Below, piece by piece: positions 21,268-33,807 of a stretch of DNA of 64,000 bases. Origin of the DNA: Alisma plantago-aquatica (Eukaryota; Streptophyta; Magnoliopsida; Alismatales; Alismataceae); contig OY856411.1 in the NCBI GenBank assembly GCA_963693085.1, positions 1,345,036,550 through 1,345,100,549 of the forward strand. Reading direction: 5' to 3'. Position numbers and translations under genes: made by a program. The stretch's first letter is position 1, and every line of letters starts with the position of its first letter. The notes under the pieces are model-generated. The model was not told the DNA's origin, did not search any database, and saw only the letters and a program-made list of their open reading frames with translations.

Positions 21268-23482
21268 TGTTGGTATGTATTCCCTGAGAGACAATCATGG
21301 GATGATTGGTGGGATACATCAAGATTGATTTGATGAACATTAGAGGCAAGCTTCCAATTCTTTTTGGTTCAGACATATGAGATAATGATAGAACAGATCG
21401 AATGTCTAGAGAATTACAGTACTCAATGATGTATGCTTTTAGGTTGAGGACCTGAACGGTGAGATCATACAGATGTTAAGAGTTTGTACATTCTTATCAT
21501 GTCCCTGGTCGGATGTCATTGTGGAAGGTAGATAGACAACAATGACACACAAGACTAGATTGTGGTGTTGGCTGATGACAGAATCTCATTAGTCATGATA
21601 TGGAGATATCAAACCAAACACATAGGTACTTGTTAGAGAATAAGTGTACCGGACAGACCCACCGTGAGTTTGACACATGGAACCATGACATGGTAGTCAC
21701 AGTCAGTTCTCACAGTGATGGTGGTGAATGTGATTCTTTGACCTGAAATCACTACACTCAAGACATGTCGTTGGGTACACTTTGACATCATCAAACACAG
21801 TCCTGAAACATGGGTTGTTATAAAGGTGATGATTGGGTGGGTTTGACACATGGGGCTTTTGAGGGGTGAGTGATAGATATGGGATTTGTCCCTCTTGAGG
21901 GAGTTTAATATACATGGCCACTTGATGAGTAGGATTGAGATAGGCGTGCATGCATGTGTGAATTAGTATGTGATATTGATGTCATACATATCTCCTCCAA
22001 TCTACTCTAAGATCAAGAAAGTGAATGAACGTTGACAGGATGAATGTTCCATGCCTCGAGTTCATTTAGGATATCAGTGACAAAGGAATTATACATTCAC
22101 TGTAACACCATTCACGGATTGTAGGATTGAAAGTTGTTCTCCTACTTTCTATTTCACTTGGGTAGCATTGATGTGTGACTAGGCACCGCTCTTTGCTTGT
22201 GAAGTCATAAGTGTTATGGACTTTCACTACCAACGTGAAATGGACATGCAGGGTCACACACATAGGATTTAACCTGGAAGAGGAGTTTATCCACAAATGA
22301 TGTTTCGATTGATTACTAAAGGTGTTTAGTAGTTTAGTTGAACACTCAATCAATTGATAACTCAGTATCCTAGTGTTCAAGGTGTTGGACCGATTGATTA
22401 GGGTATCAGATTGATTGAAATTGTGATTGACTGATTTGCACGAGTCTGCTGCCCCAACTGATCGGCTCATGAGATGAACTGATCGGCTCAGGTTGTTGAA
22501 CCGGTCGGCTCAAGTTGTGAGCCGATCGGCTCATGTTTCATGAAACGATCGGCTCAATTGTTGAACCGGTCGATTCATGTGACCAACCGAGATTGTTTGG
22601 AAAGTCAGAAGACTATTTTGCAAATATAATTTATTTCACTTATACATATTCGATTTGGACAAGGATTAATATTTGATTAATCATAAACAAATTTGAAAGT
22701 CAATTTGAGTTGGATCAGGACCACGAACTGATCGGCTCAGAGTGAACCGATTGACTCGGGTACCCCAACCGATCAATTGAAGTGTGAACCGATCGGCTCA
22801 CCTCCCCAACCAACTGTTTCATACTTGAAACGATCGGTTTAGGTGGTGTAGTTGGTTGTTTTTGTGGAAAATCTCGAACCCTTCTACTCCTACTTTAATA
22901 TCGTATTGCATGGGGTAGATAACCCTGTCCCATGACCCTCCTATATATAGGGGTAGTGGGGGCTTCTCAGTACAACAACTCAGAACACTAGTTGCTCTGC
23001 AAAGTTGTCGTTCTCTCTAGTTGTGGTAACCAGGAGAGCCCAAGCAAGTGCTACTCGATAAGAGAGGCACATCAAGGGAAAGACAACTACAGAAAGGCAA
23101 CTGGTTGCAGGAGAGCGTGTTGGCGACTAGTACGCTGACAGGAGGGTGCAATTCATTTCGATTCCTTATGGGACAAGGAGATCGGAGTTCCAGGTGGTCC
23201 GTGTGGACTACTTCAAAGGCGGGAGACTTCTGCTGCTCAGAGGATAGTTGTCAATCCTGACAGTCCTGGTGAGACCAGGAGCTGCACAGACACCGTCCAA
23301 GACCGGAGGTGAAGACCGTGCAATCTGTGAGGTATTGTCGCCGAGCAAGCCTTGGGACAAGGTATGTCTCCACAAACGATCCTTCCTATTGTATATATGT
23401 TGACGTGATTCCTTCATTCTAGGTTATGGGGAGAGAAAATTTTTGTTTCCGTTGCCTTCTCTGATTTCCCTAAAACCCAACA
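21268..23482 (+). repeat. 5' LTR of the copia element
   Basis: 2,215 bp, TGTTGG to CCAACA. A TATA box (TATATATAG, 22,942-22,950) is followed by a GGGGTAGTGGGG stretch and a likely transcription start about 25-35 bp later. A palindrome cluster occupies 22,456-22,855, ending about 90 bp upstream of the TATA box. Minus-strand frames at 21,633-22,470 recur in the 3' LTR and are not supported as genes. Confidence 0.92.
22456..22855. repeat. Palindrome cluster GAGCCGATCGGCTC in the copia 5' LTR
   Basis: At least ten copies of (A/C)CGATCGGCTCA and its reverse complement in two sub-clusters (22,456-22,585 and 22,725-22,855). One unit, GAGCCGATCGGCTC at 22,519-22,532, is a perfect 14-bp palindrome. 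The same unit is at 29,333-29,346 in the 3' LTR. Confidence 0.88.
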
Positions 23483-23496
23483 GTGGTATCAGAGCC
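23483..23496 (+). other. Primer-binding site (initiator tRNA-Met type)
   Basis: GTGGTATCAGAGCC directly follows the 5' LTR end, with one spacer base before TGGTATCAGAGC. This is the usual copia primer site and fixes the LTR boundary. Confidence 0.92.
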
Positions 23497-23934
23497 ATGT
23501 CAACTGCTCTATACTTTAGGATTATCAATGTGATCAATTTTGGTTTGTCACCTTTATTTATTACATACGATGCGAATAAAATTGGCTTTATGTATGTCCA
23601 ATTCTAAATCCACAAATCTCAATATACATATATGATATGTAATATGAATGCACTCAATACGCGTCGTCGTTAAATGAGTTTTGTGGTGTATGTATAGCGT
23701 GGTTATGGCCAATAAACCCTATGTATGTGTTCTTGGTTGAATGTGGTTGCTTGCATCTCAGTCTGCGCACCGATCCCCTATCTCCTATTCCTGATGTAAC
23801 TCGAGATAACTTGAGATTTCTTTCCCATCTTTGCTCCCCCCGAATGTAACTCGGGGTTTCCCAATTTAAATGTAAAATAGGATAGATCTTTTATTTCCTG
23901 TTACATCAAAGAACGGAGGAGAATCTGACGACGA

Positions 23935-24115
23935 ATGAGACGATCGGTTCAAGGAGTGAACCGATTGGTTGGCAATCCAGATGATCGGTTCAAGGAGAGA
24001 GATGATCGGGTAGCGGGCATGAGGAGATGCACAATGACCAGGAAAACCGATCGGTTGGAGGAGCCAACTGATCGGCTGGTGGTACCCAGACGACCGGCCA
24101 AAGCGAGTAGGTCAT
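23935..24115. repeat. Extra palindrome motifs in the copia 5' leader
   Basis: Between the primer site and gag, outside the LTR, the CGATCGGTT/AACCGATCGG motif family recurs about seven times. This is the only place where the motif cluster is seen in the interior of an element. Confidence 0.7.
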
Positions 24116-24889
24116 TCATGTGATGAGTTGATCAACTTGGACGGCTATAGCACTTCATCATGGACAGGTTGCATGCGATGTAGACCTAGATGACCGCAAT
24201 TCCTCTTGGATCGAGGAATCACATTAGGATGGCCATAATCATCGCTTTTATCATTTCGTATATTTCTATGGGATATAGCATGTATATGATACGTACTATG
24301 TATTGTGGTGATTGAATATGTATATGTACCTATAGAACCAAATCCCTCATTAAATATTAAAGTTTTAGATGCCTTCTAAATGCGACACACGTGAAAAGCT
24401 TGATCGGCCAAGTGTGGGCACGCCCTAGCGTGGTGCACCGTCTATCTCGTGGAAGCGTGAAGGATGGATATGTGGGTATGTCCTAGCAGGGTGCATATTC
24501 ATCATGTTGGCTTTGGGTCAGACTTAACAAGGTGACCTAGATAGGATTTAGCACCTTGAGGCATGGAGGTTATCATGGCAAGGAGTTGCGCATGACATCT
24601 TTCAAGAGTTGCATATGATGCAATTGGCAAGAGTTGCCTACCTGGAAGATCTAAGTTGTGGGTGACAGCCCTAGCTGGTCCATGACTCAGAGGATTTTAG
24701 GATCTTGACTCACTAGAAGATTGTACGCTGCAATCTTCCAAATTGATGGTGAAGGCTATCAATTTGAAAAAAAATAGTGGGAGCGATAACTAATTAAAGT
24801 CCTAATAATATCGACAACCTTTCAAATCAATCAAATAAGTAAAAATTGAGTTTTGGACTAAATTGCATATATTTCCTTTTGTAGTACAA

Positions 24890-25744
24890 ATGACAACAAA
24901 CAACAATCGCTTCTCATTGTGATCAGTCCTTGAGAAGGACAGGCTGAATGGGACTAACTTCCATGACTGGTTTAGGACATTGAGAATTGTTCTCACTCAA
25001 GAGCAAAAGCTCTATGTCCTGGATACTCCAATTCCAGAGGAACCTGTTCCTACCACACCAAAGGTAGAAAGGGATGCTTATAAGAAGCATTCTGATGATG
25101 CCATTGATGCAAAGTGCTTGATGTTGTGCTCCATGAACCACGAGTTGTAGAGACAACATGAGAACATGGGTGTCATTGAGATGATTCAGCATCTCAAGAA
25201 CATGTATGAAGATCAAGCACGACAAGAGAGATATGATGTCTCCAGGGTGCTGTTCAAGTGTGTCATGACAGAAGGAGATCCAGTTGGTCCTCACATGCTC
25301 AAAATGATTGGGTATGTAGAGAACCTGATAAGACTAGGATTTCCCATGAGCCAAGAGTTGGCTACTGACATGATACTACAATCGTTGCCAGAATCCTACA
25401 GTCATTTTGTGATGAACTACAACATGAACAACTTTGACAAGTCATTAACAAAGTTGTTGGGCATGTTGAGGACAGCCGATACACAGATGAAAAAGGACAA
25501 GCCTAAGTCTGTGATGGTGATCAGCGACAAGAAAGGAAAGTCCAAGCGCAAGGGCAAGGGCAAGGCTAAGAAAGTTTCTGATGCTATCCAGCAACCCAAG
25601 TCGTCTTCAACTCTCAAGGCCAAGGGAGGTGTGACCAAGAGAGGCAATTGCCACCATTGTCAAAACCCAGGACATTGGAAAAGGAATTGTCCACTCTATC
25701 TCAAAGAACTAAAGAAGAAGGAGGCGACAGACGTCTCCACCTGA
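24890..25744 (+). pseudogene. Copia gag with CCHC zinc knuckle, two stops
   Basis: The frame begins at about 24,890 (MTTNNNRFSL), has a stop soon after, then reads LNGTNFHDWFRTLRIVL, the copia Gag N-terminus. A second stop lies near 25,147. From 25,166 the frame is open to 25,744: a UBN2-type Gag core (YVENLIRLGFPMSQELATDM, then ILQSLPESYSHFVMNYNM), a Lys-rich linker, and the zinc knuckle CHHCQNPGHWKRNC near residue 160, ending LKKKEATDVST. Gag would form the particle and package RNA. This is the best-kept coding region of the element. Minus-strand frames at 24,802-25,294 and 25,417-25,647 are shadows. Confidence 0.85.
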
Positions 25745-26539
25745 AGGTGTCATGAAATAAACTTATAACATTTTTAGGTATATGATACCAAGATATAAAA
25801 TGTAAAGCACTCAATAAATGGGGCAAGTGTTGCCACCATAGATAGGAGTACTTTAGTTTATTTTCAGCCTTGAAGGCATGTAATAGAGTTACGAACTGTT
25901 ATTTCATATTTTCCAATGGATAGAAACACTTTAATTTTTGCATATTGTATGACAATGATGGCAATTAATAAAGTTGATGTTTCAATATTTATGGCAATGC
26001 CTTGCTTATCTTGTAGTACTTGGTATGCATAAGATAAATTGATAACTCAAACAATCAAATTAGCATAAATCATGAGAAATTCATTTCTAGTTTCCATATG
26101 ATGGATAAATCTAGACTCTTTTGGTTAGAGAACCAGTAAGAGACATGAATCTCTTAGACATGATTAATCAATATTCACTAGTGGTAGTGGGAGAATGATT
26201 ACCCTGATAAGTATAATACATGTGATGTGTTTAAATACCTATTGGAGTTAATGTTGATACTTCAAATGGTGTTTAGAGAAATACCAATATGAATATCTTG
26301 AAGTGTTCAAGAATATCATAGATGAAGAACGAATTTGGTAAAGTGTTAATTCTTGATGAGATCAATGAATGAAATACTTGAACCAAATGTTTGAGATCCT
26401 TATGAGTGATTATGATAGTGTATCATAGTGAACTCATGATTAAGGCATGGTGATGTCTAAATCAAAAAGGAGTCATACTCTAAGGAGTTAGAGGATGATT
26501 ATCAAATAACTAATTTCTTCTTAAATAAAGAATACCCTA

Positions 26540-27310
26540 CACTAATAAAGGACATTGAGAATCACAAAGAGTTGTGAGTTCTTATATCCTTGATAGATAC
26601 AACCCGATTATCTATGTGATAAGTTGGTCATGTGATGAGTCAACTATCTAGATGAATATAAGGAACCATATTTTGAGTTATGGTTTATGACCATTACATC
26701 CTAAATGACTTCCATGTAAACCATAAGGTATGACCTTGATGGTAGCACCCATTGGGATGAAATCCATAAGTGCGAATGAGTCTTAAGCGTTAAGACACAT
26801 GGATAATATTTGAGAAGGATGATGCTTGTTGATTGCAACTTAATGACTAAGAGATTTGGCATACAGATACTAAAACTGCATTCCTATGAGGAATAAAACA
26901 AGGATGTGTACGTGACATAACCTATAAGGTTTATGAATCCATTAATGCAAATGAAGTCTATAAGTTACAATGGACTAATCAATGTGATTGATTAAGTACA
27001 AGCAACTTAGAGATGGATCTTCACTTTGATGATATAGTCAAAGGGTTTGACTGATATGTCAAAGATAAAGAAGGGATCTGTGATTTAGTGGGAGTGTATT
27101 CACATTCCACATATTGATGTGAAATGGAAATGTTCGAGAATGGAAATCCAAAGTGGAAATTATCTTTAGGGAAGATAGAGACCTTTCCTATGTGATAGGA
27201 ATAGAGATCTATAGAGATAGTTCTCGAAAACCTCTTAACCTAAAAAGAGAAAGCATACATTGGCAATCTATACTGAAGGGTTCAGTATACACAGATTTAG
27301 TGGGAGAAAA
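26540..27310 (+). pseudogene. Relic of copia reverse transcriptase
   Basis: Only scattered RT peptides survive. At about 26,850-26,900 the frame EIWHTDTKTAFL matches the RT stretch holding the first catalytic Asp in copia elements, followed by a stop. At 27,180-27,260 DLSYVIGIEIYRDSSRKPLN matches the region just after the RT palm. The usual pol length (protease, integrase, RT, RNase H, roughly 3.5-4 kb) does not fit in the 2.3 kb between gag and the 3' LTR, so protease, integrase and much of RT were lost by deletion as well as point mutation. The stretch 25,745-26,540 shows nothing recognisable. Confidence 0.6.
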
Positions 27311-28070
27311 CTTGTCCATGTTACATGGAGTTAGTATCCCAAGGCCAAGTGTCCAATTCTTATGAAGAATGGAAACACTAAGAATAGATATGGATCTATC
27401 ATCCCATCATCTTGCATGTATGGACATGGCAAGAATAAAATGCATTTATCATCTTATATGTAGGACATGATAATATGATATGCTCATCCTGATAACTCAT
27501 ATGTGGGACATGACGAGTGGGTGTTTGTCTAGTTCCAGTAAGGGTTACTAGAATACCATAAAAACTTGATAAGTACTTGAGAAGTACTAGTTCTATGGAA
27601 ATAAGGAAGGATTCATTGTAAAGAGTTACATTGATGTGAACTTTTGAAAAGGACAGAAAACTAATCACAAAATATATAAGTGAATGTTTGTTAATAAATG
27701 GAAATGTTCCAATAAAGTTGTTTTAAAAGAAAATGCTTAGTATTCGTGTGTTCGAGAACGGCAGTGGATACTATATGGATCTAGGAGTTCATAGAGATGA
27801 ACTTATAGTTATTCCGGTCATTGATGACAAGTTAGGAGCGCTTGATCATGTAATGCGGCTAAAGGTTAGCAAAGGAACACTAGATTGCATATTATGGAAA
27901 CTCCATCTCATACGTGTGACGTACAGCGAGGAGATGAGAGACATGCAGTTAATGCCGACTTCGGCGAGGTGTTGCCATAACTCACTATGTTAGCACTAGA
28001 GCACAGTAACATGTGGGAGATGTTTGAAGATCACTATGAATATGATTCAAGGGTGATTGGCTTGCAGTGC

Positions 28071-28081
28071 AAGTGGGAGTC
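28071..28081 (+). other. Polypurine tract of the copia element
   Basis: AAGTGGGAGTC lies immediately before the 3' LTR start TGTTGGTATG. It is the plus-strand primer site and confirms the LTR boundary at 28,082. Confidence 0.8.
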
Positions 28082-30299
28082 TGTTGGTATGTATGCCCTG
28101 AGAGCCAATCATGGGATGATTGGTGGGATACATCAAGATTGATTTGATGAACATTAGAGGCAAGCTTCCAATTCTTTCTGGTTCAGTAATATGAGATAAT
28201 GATAGAACAGATCAAATGTCTAGAGAATGACAGTACTCAATGACATATGCTTTCAGGTTGAGGACCTAAACGGTGAGATCATACGGATGCTAAGATTTTG
28301 TACATTCTTAGCATGTCCCTAGTCAGATGTCATTGTGGAAGGTAGATAGACAACAATGACACACAAGACTAGATTGTGGTGTTGGTTGACGACAGAATCT
28401 CATTAGTCATGATATTGAGATATCAAACCAAACACATAGGTACTTGTTAGAGAACAAGTGTATCGGACTGACCCACCATGAGTTTGACACATGGAACCAT
28501 GACATGGTAGTCACAGTCAGTTCTCACAGTGATGGTGGTGAATGTGATTCTTTGACCTGAAATCACTACACTCAACACACGTCATTGGGTACACTTTGAC
28601 ATCATCAAACGCAGTACTGAAACATGGGTTGTTATAAAGGTGATGATTGGGTGGGTTTGACACATGGGGCTTTTGAGGGGTGAGTGATAGATATGGGATT
28701 TGTCCCTCCTGAGGGAGTTTGATATCCATGGCCACTTGATGAGTAGGATTGAGATAGGCATGCACGCATGTGTGAATCAGTATGTGATATTGATGTCATA
28801 CATATCTCCTCCAATCTACTTTGAGATCAAGAAAGTGAATGAACGTTGATAGGATGACTGTTCCATGCCTTGAGTTCATTCGGGATATTAGTGACAAAGG
28901 AATTATACATTCACTGTAACACCATTCATGAATTGTAGGATTGAAAGTTGTTCTCCAACTTTCTATTTCACTTGGGTAGCACTGATGTGTGACTAGGCAC
29001 CGCTCTTTGCTTGTGAAGTCATAAGTGTTATGGACTTTCACTACCAATGTGAAATGGACCTACAGGGTCACACACATAAGATTTAACTTGGAAGAGGAGT
29101 TTATCCACAAATGATGTTTTGATTGATTACTAAAGGAGTTTAGTAGTTCAGTTGAACACTCAATCAATTGATAGCTCAGTATTATAGTGTTTAAGGTGTT
29201 GGACCGATTGATTAGAGTATCATATTGATTGAAACTACGATTGACTGATTTGCACAAGTCTGTTGCCCCAATCGATCGGCTCATGAGATGAATCGATCGG
29301 CTCAGGTTATTGAACCGGTCGGCTCAAGTTGTGAGCCGATCGGCTCATGTGTCATGAAACGATCGGCTCAATTGTTGAACCGGTCGATTCATGTGACCAA
29401 CCGAGATCATTTGGAAAGTCAGAAGACTATTTTGCAAATACAATTTATTTCACTTATACAAATTTGATTTGGACAAGGATTAATATTTGATTAATCAGAA
29501 ACAAATTTGAAAGTCAATTTGAGTTGGATCAGGACCACAAACCGATCGGCTTAGAAGTGAACCTATCGGCTCAGGTGCCCCAACCGATCGGTTGAGGTGT
29601 GAACCAATCGGCTCACCTCCCTAAACGACCGTTTCATACTTGAAACGAACGGTTCAGGTGGCGCAGTTGGTTGTTTTTGTGGAAAATCTTGAACCCTTCT
29701 ACTCCTGCTTTAATCCCATATTGCCCGGGGTAGAGAACCCTGTCCCATGACCCTCCTATATATATAGGGGTAGTGGGGGCTTCTAAGTACAACAACTCAG
29801 AACACCAGTTGCTCTGCAAAGTTGTCGTTCTCTCTGGTTGTGGTAACCAGGAGAGCCCAAGCAAGTGCTACCCGATAAGGGAGGCACAGTAAGGGAAAGA
29901 CAACTGCAGAAAGGAAACAGGTTGCAGGAGAGCATGTTGGTGACTAGTACACCGACAAGAGGGTGCGACTCCTTCTGATTCCTTGTAGGACAAGGAGATC
30001 GGAGTTCCAGGTGGTCCGTGTGGACTACTTCAGAGGTGGGAGACTTCTACCTCTCGGAGGATAGCTATCAATCATGACAGTCCCGGTGAGACCAGGAGCT
30101 GCACAGACACTGTCCAAGACCGGAGGTGAAGACCGTGCAAGTTGTGAGGTATTGTCGCCGAGCAAGCCTCAATACAAGGTATGTCTCCACAAACCATCCT
30201 TCCTATTATATAGGCGTTGACACAATTCCTTCATTCTGGGTTATGGGGAGAGAAAAATTTTGTTTCCGCTACCTTCTCTGATTCCCCTAAAACCCAACA
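28082..30299 (+). repeat. 3' LTR of the copia element
   Basis: 2,218 bp, a direct repeat of 21,268-23,482 with the same ends. The TATA box is at 29,757-29,767, and the palindrome cluster is at 29,268-29,395 and 29,540-29,665. Minus-strand frames (28,517-29,284) repeat those of the 5' LTR and are not supported as genes. Confidence 0.92.
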
Positions 30300-31830
30300 A
30301 TGATGGAGCATCAATCGGTGTGGAAGAGGGCAATCCACAAGAGTGCGGGAAAAAGAGTGTGTGTTGTTGAGATCTAGGGGTGAGTAGTGAAAGTGTGATG
30401 TGTCTTCTTTGTAGATAGGGATTATATGGTTAGGTTATGAGCTATGTTTTATCATGGTGGAAGCCAAGAAGTAGAGCATCTTGAAACTTGACATGAAGCT
30501 TCAATTAAGAGTGAAACATGGAGAAAATGGATCAGGAACTAGGGAGGAGGTGGATGGGGCAAGATTTGGTAAGAAAGGAGAAAGAGAGGGGGATTGGCAT
30601 GAGAGGAGTTGAGACCTTGCACAGACTCTTACCTAGCTGACCTGAGGTCGGGGATGATATTGTGTGACTTCAGATCGTGATCTGAGGGCTAGCAGGTCTA
30701 TCCCCTCACTGAGCTGGCAGGTGGCACCTCATGCACATGGCCCAGGTTTAAGAAACGGTTCATCATTTATGGCGATCCATTAAGGCTCAAATCCCAGCCC
30801 AAGGGGCATAAAAATGGAATTAATTAGGTATGTTAGGTCTAGATCTTAGAAGTTTCTAGAGAGTTAGGAATATCCAATTAAAATGAAATGGATCAAGGCT
30901 TTAAATATAGCTTAGAATATTAAGAAAAAGTTTGAGGTCCATCGGGTAAAGATAGGTCTGAATTATTACAAACAAGACCTTATCACAATGGTAGAATGTC
31001 TTTGCGCACATTGGCTTGGTGCGGGTTTGAATCCTCTCAAGAAACATAGGTCTTGAATTGATCAAAATGGTTTTCAAGTTTAATCGAAGTAGGTTTTTAT
31101 GCATTCAAGGTATACTACTACGTTAACTTTTCAATCAAGTGTCATGATATTATGAAGTAGTCAACGGATTATGAGGTGGTGTCTAAAGTAAACAAAGTAA
31201 GGGTAAATTGGTAAAAAGAACAAATATTCAGAACTCTCTTCAACACAAGAAGTTTCCAATTTGGTTAGTTACTTAGGTAAATAATTACTTACTTATCCTT
31301 TTGCTTACTTGGATGCCAAGTTTGGGTATAAAATACACTTCCTTGGACCCAATATTTGGTCCAACGTGCGATAATAATCATAGGAAGATAAATACCAAAT
31401 TTGAAAGAATAATATAATTTGTGATAGAGGGAAACAAACTAGGTAATTACTTGAACTGCAAGAAAAGGGTACTTTGTTTAACCTGAGAGAATCCTAAGAT
31501 GGGTATAATCCCCAAATTTTGGTGTCTATTGGGTGCTTCTTATGTTAATTCATGTATTTAGTTGGATAGTTAGATTTTGATTTAATTGAGATTATCATGA
31601 TAGAGCTGAGTTTGGGATAGTCAGGCCCTAGGTGTGGTTGTGTGATGTCATTACTACTTGGAATCATTGGATGATGATCTAATGAGATTCGGGTCATTGT
31701 ATACCTTAAGACAAGAGTCCAATAGGACTCAATTTCTCCCCTAATGTCGTTCTCACACCTCACTTCATCAAATCGCTTGGGGTCAGTATCATTGGCTTTG
31801 TGAGATCAAGAAGAATTTTCTATTAATCTA
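30300..31830. other. Spacer between the copia and CACTA elements
   Basis: About 1.5 kb, AT-rich and non-coding as far as I can see. It holds one tRNA-like patch (30,975-31,030). Frames at 30,901-31,104 and 31,545-31,763 show no domain. Confidence 0.5.
30975..31030 (+). other. tRNA-derived patch (possible SINE head or tRNA relic)
   Basis: An A-box-like stretch (CACAATGGTAGAATG) is followed about 40 bp later by a B-box-like GGGTTTGAATCC. Spacing fits an internal RNA polymerase III promoter, but flanking arms do not pair into a convincing acceptor stem, so a functional tRNA is unlikely. A SINE is possible; no clear body or tail is seen. Confidence 0.3.
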
Positions 31831-33807
31831 CACTAGTACAAAATGGGGATACAACATTGGTTATTTTTGTCATTCGGCATCAGTTTAAGGCTGACGGCCA
31901 AGTGGGCGATGCTAAAAGTTGGACCTTTCTTTGTTGGTTGTGTTAACCTCCGAAAACAAATTTCCACATCGGCTCTTTGTTAGAGAGAATTCGACGACGT
32001 AACTCTCAGTGAGTTTTTCTCTGACATTTCTTCCTTGGTGGTTTACTACCAAACAACTGATGCCAAATAACTTGATGTCGATTTTATCAATGATGGAATA
32101 GTAATTGTTTAGGTATTTTCTGGCGGTTACTTGAAAGCACCGACATGGAACTCAAATGTAGTTGTTTTTATTGGTGATGAAATAGTAAATGTTTAGGTAT
32201 TTGTTGGTGGTTACCTGAAAACACCGATGTGGAAAACAAATGTAGTCGGGTTTTATGCATAACCGACGCAAATCAGTATATGTTTTTTTACAACAGATCT
32301 GTAGACAAGTTGTCTGGCCTACTAGCTTGTCTGGACCCTGATGTTCTTTAGAACTGGAACTCTAAAGAATGGCAGGCTCTCTACAAACTTTGTGGCCTAA
32401 CAACAGGCCAGCACACCTTCAAGAAAAGATAAATTATACAAAGTACGTACAAAAATGCCACATTCTATCATTTTTTTCACTTCAAGTTTGCACACAAATC
32501 CATGAAATCACATCCCAAATTTAACCCTCAGCCACTGTTCAATTTCATATTAAATCGTCATTTCTCTTCCTCATGCCTTCACATTCAAATTCACACATGC
32601 ATATACACTTAGCATTCAATTCACACTCACAAAATACATATCAATATCAGCTGCCATCTCAGATTAATTAAGTTCATAATGTATTTTACATATCAACAAT
32701 TCACACTCAGAAATACATATAAAAAAATCTGACATCAAAGTTCAAACTACCAAAAAATATCAATCAACCGTCATATTTATCATTCAAGTCCACATTTTTT
32801 ATTAAGCAGGTTGCCCACTGTTCACGTAGGTCATTCAGCTTTTTCAAATATATAGGGCTCAGTATTCAGAAAAAACTACAAAGAGAATGAGACTTCTAAT
32901 TATATTTACCAAAAATGAGAATACTTTCTTAATATAATATGATCCAAGACTAATAACTTACATTCAATATATACTACTAATCTACGTGATTAGCAATCAC
33001 ATGCATATGCAGCATCACATAATATGTGTGTGCTCAGCCATTGTCTTCTATAGGGGTCTATAGATTTACAATTTTACATTAATATGTAATTAAGCAGAGT
33101 TGATCATAATACAGTATGCAATTGGAAAATGAGAATACCATACATCAACACTCCTCTAAGATAGTGATTTCTTTTTCTTATCTACCTTCCCTCCACCGGT
33201 ACAAATGCCTTCTCACCCCTATAAGTTAAATTAACATATATGTTGTATTATTAAATTGTCATGTGCAAACATTAACAAAATATGTTGGGCACCAAAAAAC
33301 TATACTTACGCATGAATCGCCATTTTCATTGTGTGCCCCTCATTTGTTGGCAGTTTTTCACCTGAAGGATCAATTAAATACACACTCTAAGACTCGAGAA
33401 TAATCATTAACAACTTCCAATACCTATTTCTAAAATAGAAGGCAAACAACATAAAAAAAATTGTATTCCATAGGTTAAGACATATAAACACAAGACAAAA
33501 ACTTACCTAGTGTTAAAAGGATCTAAGATCATGTTCTTGGAGGTACAAAATTCTTACATTGCAATAGTCACATATTATTTGACGTCACTCAAATCTCTAA
33601 GTACATTGCTAATCAATGATGGCACTAGAAATCCCAAATTTTCTATTCCGCAATCACAAGCTGTAAAATACAAATGACTAAAAATATTATATTTAAACCA
33701 ATACTCAGACTATATGTAGGAAACAATTAAACAATTTTCACATATGACGGGTTATTCACACTCACTGTATCCAAAGTTCTATCACTGATGTGTTCAGCCA
33801 ATCATAA

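Larger units (their letters stand above)
21268..30299 (+). mobile_element. Complete Ty1/copia element (about 9.0 kb), Angela/Tork-like, pol almost erased
   Basis: Two direct LTRs of 2,215 and 2,218 bp (21,268-23,482 and 28,082-30,299) enclose a 4.6-kb interior with primer site, gag, traces of RT and a polypurine tract. Both LTRs start TGTTGGTATG and end AAACCCAACA. They look similar along their whole length, mostly differing by scattered transitions, so the insertion is not very recent; I did not compute identity. The flanks are ATGGC (left) and ATGAT (right), only a partial match for a 5-bp duplication. The lineage call rests on the Gag knuckle and LTR length and is tentative. Confidence 0.88.

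Noticed and set aside
21633..22470. Minus-strand frames repeated in both copia LTRs (also 28,517-29,284)
   Set aside because: They recur only because the LTRs are duplicated; no domain, and they run against element transcription.
30975..31030. Functional tRNA gene
   Set aside because: A- and B-box-like stretches only; the arms do not pair into a proper acceptor stem.
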